Assembly: GCF_042887685.1 (NCBI RefSeq)
Contig: NZ_JBHVOS010000005.1
Location: forward strand, 124,001-188,000
Direction of reading: 5' to 3'
From: Oerskovia sp042887685
Lineage (GTDB): Bacteria; Actinomycetota; Actinomycetes; Actinomycetales; Cellulomonadaceae
DNA: 64,000 bases
The number at the start of each line of letters is the position of its first letter. Within the stretch, counting starts at the first letter, position 1. Under the pieces are notes generated by a model. It worked only from the letters and a program-made list of their open reading frames with translations, did no database searches and was not told the DNA's origin. Positions 61,389-64,000 of the stretch are shown here, piece by piece. The translations under genes were made by a program, and so were the position numbers.

Positions 61389-63311
61389 CTACAGCGGCAC
61401 GTCCCGGCCGAGCACGACGGTCCGCTCGCGGGGCAGGTCGAGCGTCTCGACGGGGTCGGGCACGATCCGGTAGAGGCCGAGGAAGAGCCGCTGGGACCAG
61501 CGGGGCATCCGTGACCGCGGGCTGGGTCGCGGTACGGACAGCGACACGAAGTAGGTCGCGGTCCCGAGGTCCACGCCGTGCATCACGTCGGGTGCGCCGC
61601 GCTGGACCTGGCCGAGGAGCCGCACGACCCGTGGTCGTTCCCGGAACCCGTAGGTCGCGACGATCTCGACGACGCCTTCGTCGCCGACGGCGGCGACCCG
61701 GTATCTTTCGGCGGCCGGGACGACGGGTCGGTCGGCCGTCGTCCAGCTCACGAGGAGGACGTGGCGCTGGAGCGCGTGGTTCTGCTCGACCATGGATCGC
61801 AGCGCGAGGGGCACGACGCCGCTGTGCCTGCTGAGGAAGATCGCGGTCCCTCGGGTCCTGGTCACGGAGCCGTGGGCCTCGAGGACGTCCTCGACGCGCT
61901 GGACGGTGGTCTCGAGCGCGAGCCGACCGCGCCCGACGTGCCGCTGGCCCGTCCACCAGGTCACCATGACGACGAAGACGAGGGCGCCGATCGTCAGGGG
62001 CAGCCATCCGCCCGAGCCGACCTTGGCGAGGTTGGCCGCGAGGAAGACGAGGACGACGACCAGGATCGCGCCGGCGACGACGAGGGGGCCGGTGGGGCGC
62101 CGTCGGGTCGTCCAGGTGTGGGCGAGGTAGACGACCGTGGTGATGGAGATGGTCAGCGTGACGGCGATGCCGTACGCGGACGCGAGCGCTGCGGAGGACC
62201 GGAACGTCAGCACGACGACGAGGACGGCCACGGCGAGGAGGGCGTTCACGGCGGGCAGGTAGATCTGCCGGCTGTTCACGGGCGACGTGTGGACGGTGCG
62301 CAGCGGGGGGAGCACGCCGAGGCGGCCGCTCTGGTGGACGACCGAGAAGGCCCCGGACACGACGGCCTGCGACGCGATGATGGTCGCGAGCGTCGCGAGG
62401 ACCACGACGGGCATGGTCACGGGTGCGGGGACGAGCGAGAAGAACGGGTTGTCGGCGGCCTCGGGCGAGGCGATCAGGTGCCCGCCCTGTCCCAGGTAGC
62501 TCAGGGCGAGGGCTGGGAAGACGACGAACGTCCAGGCGCGGACGATCGGGCGCCTGCCGAAGTGCCCGAGGTCCGCGTAGAGGGCCTCGGCACCGGTGAC
62601 GGCGAGGACCACGGCGCCGAGCGACAGGAACGCGGCCGCGGGGTGGTCGGCGAAGAAGAGCAGGACCCAGTGCGGGGAGACCGACACCAGGACCTCGGGC
62701 GTCTCGAGCACGCCCCGGACGCCGCAGGCCGCGATCGTGGCGAACCAGAGCAGCATGACCGGGCCGAAGAGTCTCCCGATCGCCCGGGTCCCGAACCTCT
62801 CGACGACGAACAGCCCCGCGAGGATCACCACGGCCAGGGGCACCACGAGCCGGGCGAGCGAGGGTTCGACGACCTCGAGCCCTTCGACGGCGGACAGGAC
62901 GGAGATCGCGGGGGTGATGACGCCGTCCCCGAGGAACATCGCGGCCCCGAGCATCCCGAGGACCGTGAACACGACGGCCGTCCGGCGTCCGCCGTGCGCC
63001 CGGTCGAGGGTCCGCCGGAGCAGGCCGAGCAGGGCGAGGAGGCCGCCCTCGCCGTCGTTGTCGGCGCGCAGGAAGAGGCGGACGTAGAGGATGCTGACGA
63101 CGAGGGTCAGGGTCCACAGGATCGTCGAGGTCATTCCGTAGACGAAGGTCCGGTCGGACTCGACCCCGGCGCCCCGGGCCGTCGCCACGACGGCCGTCGC
63201 GGCGTACAGGGGGCTGGTGCCGATGTCCCCGAAAACGACGCCCAGCGCTCCGACGAGGGCGACGGCCCCGGTCGTCCGCCCACCCGCAGCGCCGTCCGCA
63301 GTGCGTGAGAT
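61389..63311 (-). CDS. kup: Kup-type potassium transporter with apparent AUC start
   Basis: Proton-coupled K+ uptake protein of the HAK/KUP/KT family, about 640 residues, 12 membrane segments and a cytoplasmic C-terminus. The family N-terminus GVVFGDIGTSPLYA is intact, as are VYGMTSTILWTLTLVV, RADNDGEGGLLAL and FLGDGVITPAISVLSAVEGL. The reading frame is open only back to a TGA at 63363, and between there and GTG 63188 no ATG, GTG or TTG is in frame. The sole well-placed start is ATC 63311, preceded by GAGGAGGCACC. GTG 63188 would delete the first membrane helix. Confidence 0.88.
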   Translation of the reverse strand: MSRTADGAAGGRTTGAVALVGALGVVFGDIGTSPLYAATAVVATARGAGVESDRTFVYGMTSTILWTLTLVVSILYVRLFLRADNDGEGGLLALLGLLRRTLDRAHGGRRTAVVFTVLGMLGAAMFLGDGVITPAISVLSAVEGLEVVEPSLARLVVPLAVVILAGLFVVERFGTRAIGRLFGPVMLLWFATIAACGVRGVLETPEVLVSVSPHWVLLFFADHPAAAFLSLGAVVLAVTGAEALYADLGHFGRRPIVRAWTFVVFPALALSYLGQGGHLIASPEAADNPFFSLVPAPVTMPVVVLATLATIIASQAVVSGAFSVVHQSGRLGVLPPLRTVHTSPVNSRQIYLPAVNALLAVAVLVVVLTFRSSAALASAYGIAVTLTISITTVVYLAHTWTTRRRPTGPLVVAGAILVVVLVFLAANLAKVGSGGWLPLTIGALVFVVMVTWWTGQRHVGRGRLALETTVQRVEDVLEAHGSVTRTRGTAIFLSRHSGVVPLALRSMVEQNHALQRHVLLVSWTTADRPVVPAAERYRVAAVGDEGVVEIVATYGFRERPRVVRLLGQVQRGAPDVMHGVDLGTATYFVSLSVPRPSPRSRMPRWSQRLFLGLYRIVPDPVETLDLPRERTVVLGRDVPL

Positions 63312-63405
63312 GGTGCCTCCTCGCCGCGCGTCGCAGGGAGCCCGCCGGCGGGCCCGGTCATCTCAGTGTCGTGCCGGTCCGCCTGGTCGGCCACACGATC
63401 ACATC

Positions 63406-63420
63406 GGACGTCATACGTCC
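63406..63420. promoter_or_regulatory. Operator-like palindrome GGACGT-CAT-ACGTCC
   Basis: Perfect 6-3-6 inverted repeat, 70-84 bases before the FAH gene GTG, followed by TGTAGTCT which may hold the -10 (TAGTCT). The form fits GntR/IclR-type regulators that often control FAH-family catabolic genes; no such regulator gene is in view. Confidence 0.6.
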
Positions 63421-63489
63421 TGTAGTCTCGCATCCGCCGGCACGACCGCGCCGACGCACAGCCGGACCCCGCAGACGGAGGAACCCACC

Positions 63490-64000
63490 GTGAGACTCGC
63501 TCGGATCGCCACCCCCACCGGCCCTCGTCCCGTCGTCCAGGACGGCGACGTCTGGTCCGTGGTCACGGACCACCACGCCCCGGTCCTCGAGCGCACGGGC
63601 GAGACCCACCCCGTCGACGGCGCGCACCTCCTCGCCCCGTGCGAGCCACGTGTCGTGCTCGGCATGGCGCACAACAGCGGCCCGGCGGACCGCCTCGTCC
63701 CACCGCAGGCGTTCACCAAGTCGGCACGCACCGTGATCGGCCCGGGCGAGCCCGTGCGCCTCGACCCGGCCGCGGGCAAGGTCGTGGTCGAGGGCGAGCT
63801 CGCGATCGTCATCGGCCGCACGGCCCGCCACCTGACGCCCGAGCAGGTCCCCGGTGCGATCCTCGGCTGGACGGTGGGCAACGACGTCACGGCGTACGAG
63901 CAGAGCGCGCTCGACGACAAGTTCACGCAGTCCAAGAACGGCGACGGCTTCACGCCGCTCGGCCCGTGGATCGAGACGGACCTCGCGACGCCGGGCGACC
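63490..64000 (+). CDS. Fumarylacetoacetate hydrolase family protein, 3' end beyond window
   Basis: The visible 170 residues match the FAH superfamily (2-keto-diacid or acylpyruvate hydrolases). The N-terminal cap VRLARIATPTG is followed by the catalytic core start VLGMAHNSG, PVRLDPAAGKVVVEGELAIVIGR (metal-binding Glu in EGELA), GWTVGNDVTAYE and a KFTQSKNGDGFTPLGPWI loop. GTG 63490 follows GGAGGAACCCACC. A palindromic operator lies upstream. The substrate cannot be told without the rest of the locus. Confidence 0.9.
   Translation, partial: MRLARIATPTGPRPVVQDGDVWSVVTDHHAPVLERTGETHPVDGAHLLAPCEPRVVLGMAHNSGPADRLVPPQAFTKSARTVIGPGEPVRLDPAAGKVVVEGELAIVIGRTARHLTPEQVPGAILGWTVGNDVTAYEQSALDDKFTQSKNGDGFTPLGPWIETDLATPGD

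Overview
The window is about 73% GC by eye and shows leaderless genes with TAGCCT/TANNNT -10 boxes, many GTG starts, Mrp and Mod systems of actinobacterial type, a HAIR element before clpB, a DtxR/IdeR-type iron box and a cellobiose phosphorylase gene. This fits a cellulolytic actinobacterium of the Micrococcales (Cellulomonas, Cellulosimicrobium or Oerskovia-like). The assignment is an inference from gene content. I see no phage, IS element or CRISPR array.

Layout. 1-1.4 kb: partial SDR and divergent xthA. 1.4-11.2 kb: sugar block with a GH94 cellobiose phosphorylase, a nucleotidyltransferase-phosphohexomutase fusion, two small membrane proteins, a GH3 beta-glucosidase and a TetR regulator. 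GH94 would release glucose 1-phosphate and the mutase would convert it to glucose 6-phosphate. 11.5-15.4 kb: ABC exporter with its own two-component system. 15.5-17.3 kb: thiC behind a TPP riboswitch. 17.4-22.5 kb: lipid kinase, CAP-domain envelope protein, clpB. 22.7-25.6 kb: repeat-rich membrane protein, alpha/beta hydrolase, CDF metal transporter. 25.6-32.5 kb: complete Mrp antiporter operon (fused A/B, then C, D, E, F, G). 32.8-36.6 kb: PadR regulator, unknown protein, dcd, TM2 protein, tRNA-Gly(CCC), small membrane protein. 36.7-40.2 kb: molybdate regulator, modA and a modB-modC fusion. 40.2-46.2 kb: LacI-controlled sugar uptake operon ending in an AGE-family isomerase. 46.5-48.7 kb: membrane-anchored HNH nuclease and a GbsR/MarR regulator. 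48.7-52.8 kb: ferric-siderophore ABC importer under an iron box. 52.9-57 kb: acetyltransferase, orphan sugar-binding lipoprotein, TetR, sugar isomerase. 57.1-61 kb: a 1304-residue secreted ThuA/PQQ-dehydrogenase/PKD/CBM protein. 61-64 kb: tRNA-Arg(ACG), a Kup transporter lacking a standard start codon, and a partial FAH-family hydrolase.

Regulation is unusually readable. Perfect 14-bp LacI palindromes sit at both the transporter and regulator promoters. TetR-type palindromes lie before the GH3 gene and across the isomerase/ThuA promoter. CGGCAT direct repeats precede the mod operon.

The most unusual structure is repetitive DNA. A 14-bp motif (CGTCACCCTCGGCG) forms 21-22 bp-period arrays at two unrelated places: the mnhG 3' end, where it supplies the stop codon, and the modB-modC linker, where it encodes heptapeptides. 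A separate 26-bp-arm palindrome family occurs at 1.4 kb and 40.2 kb, each copy between convergent genes.
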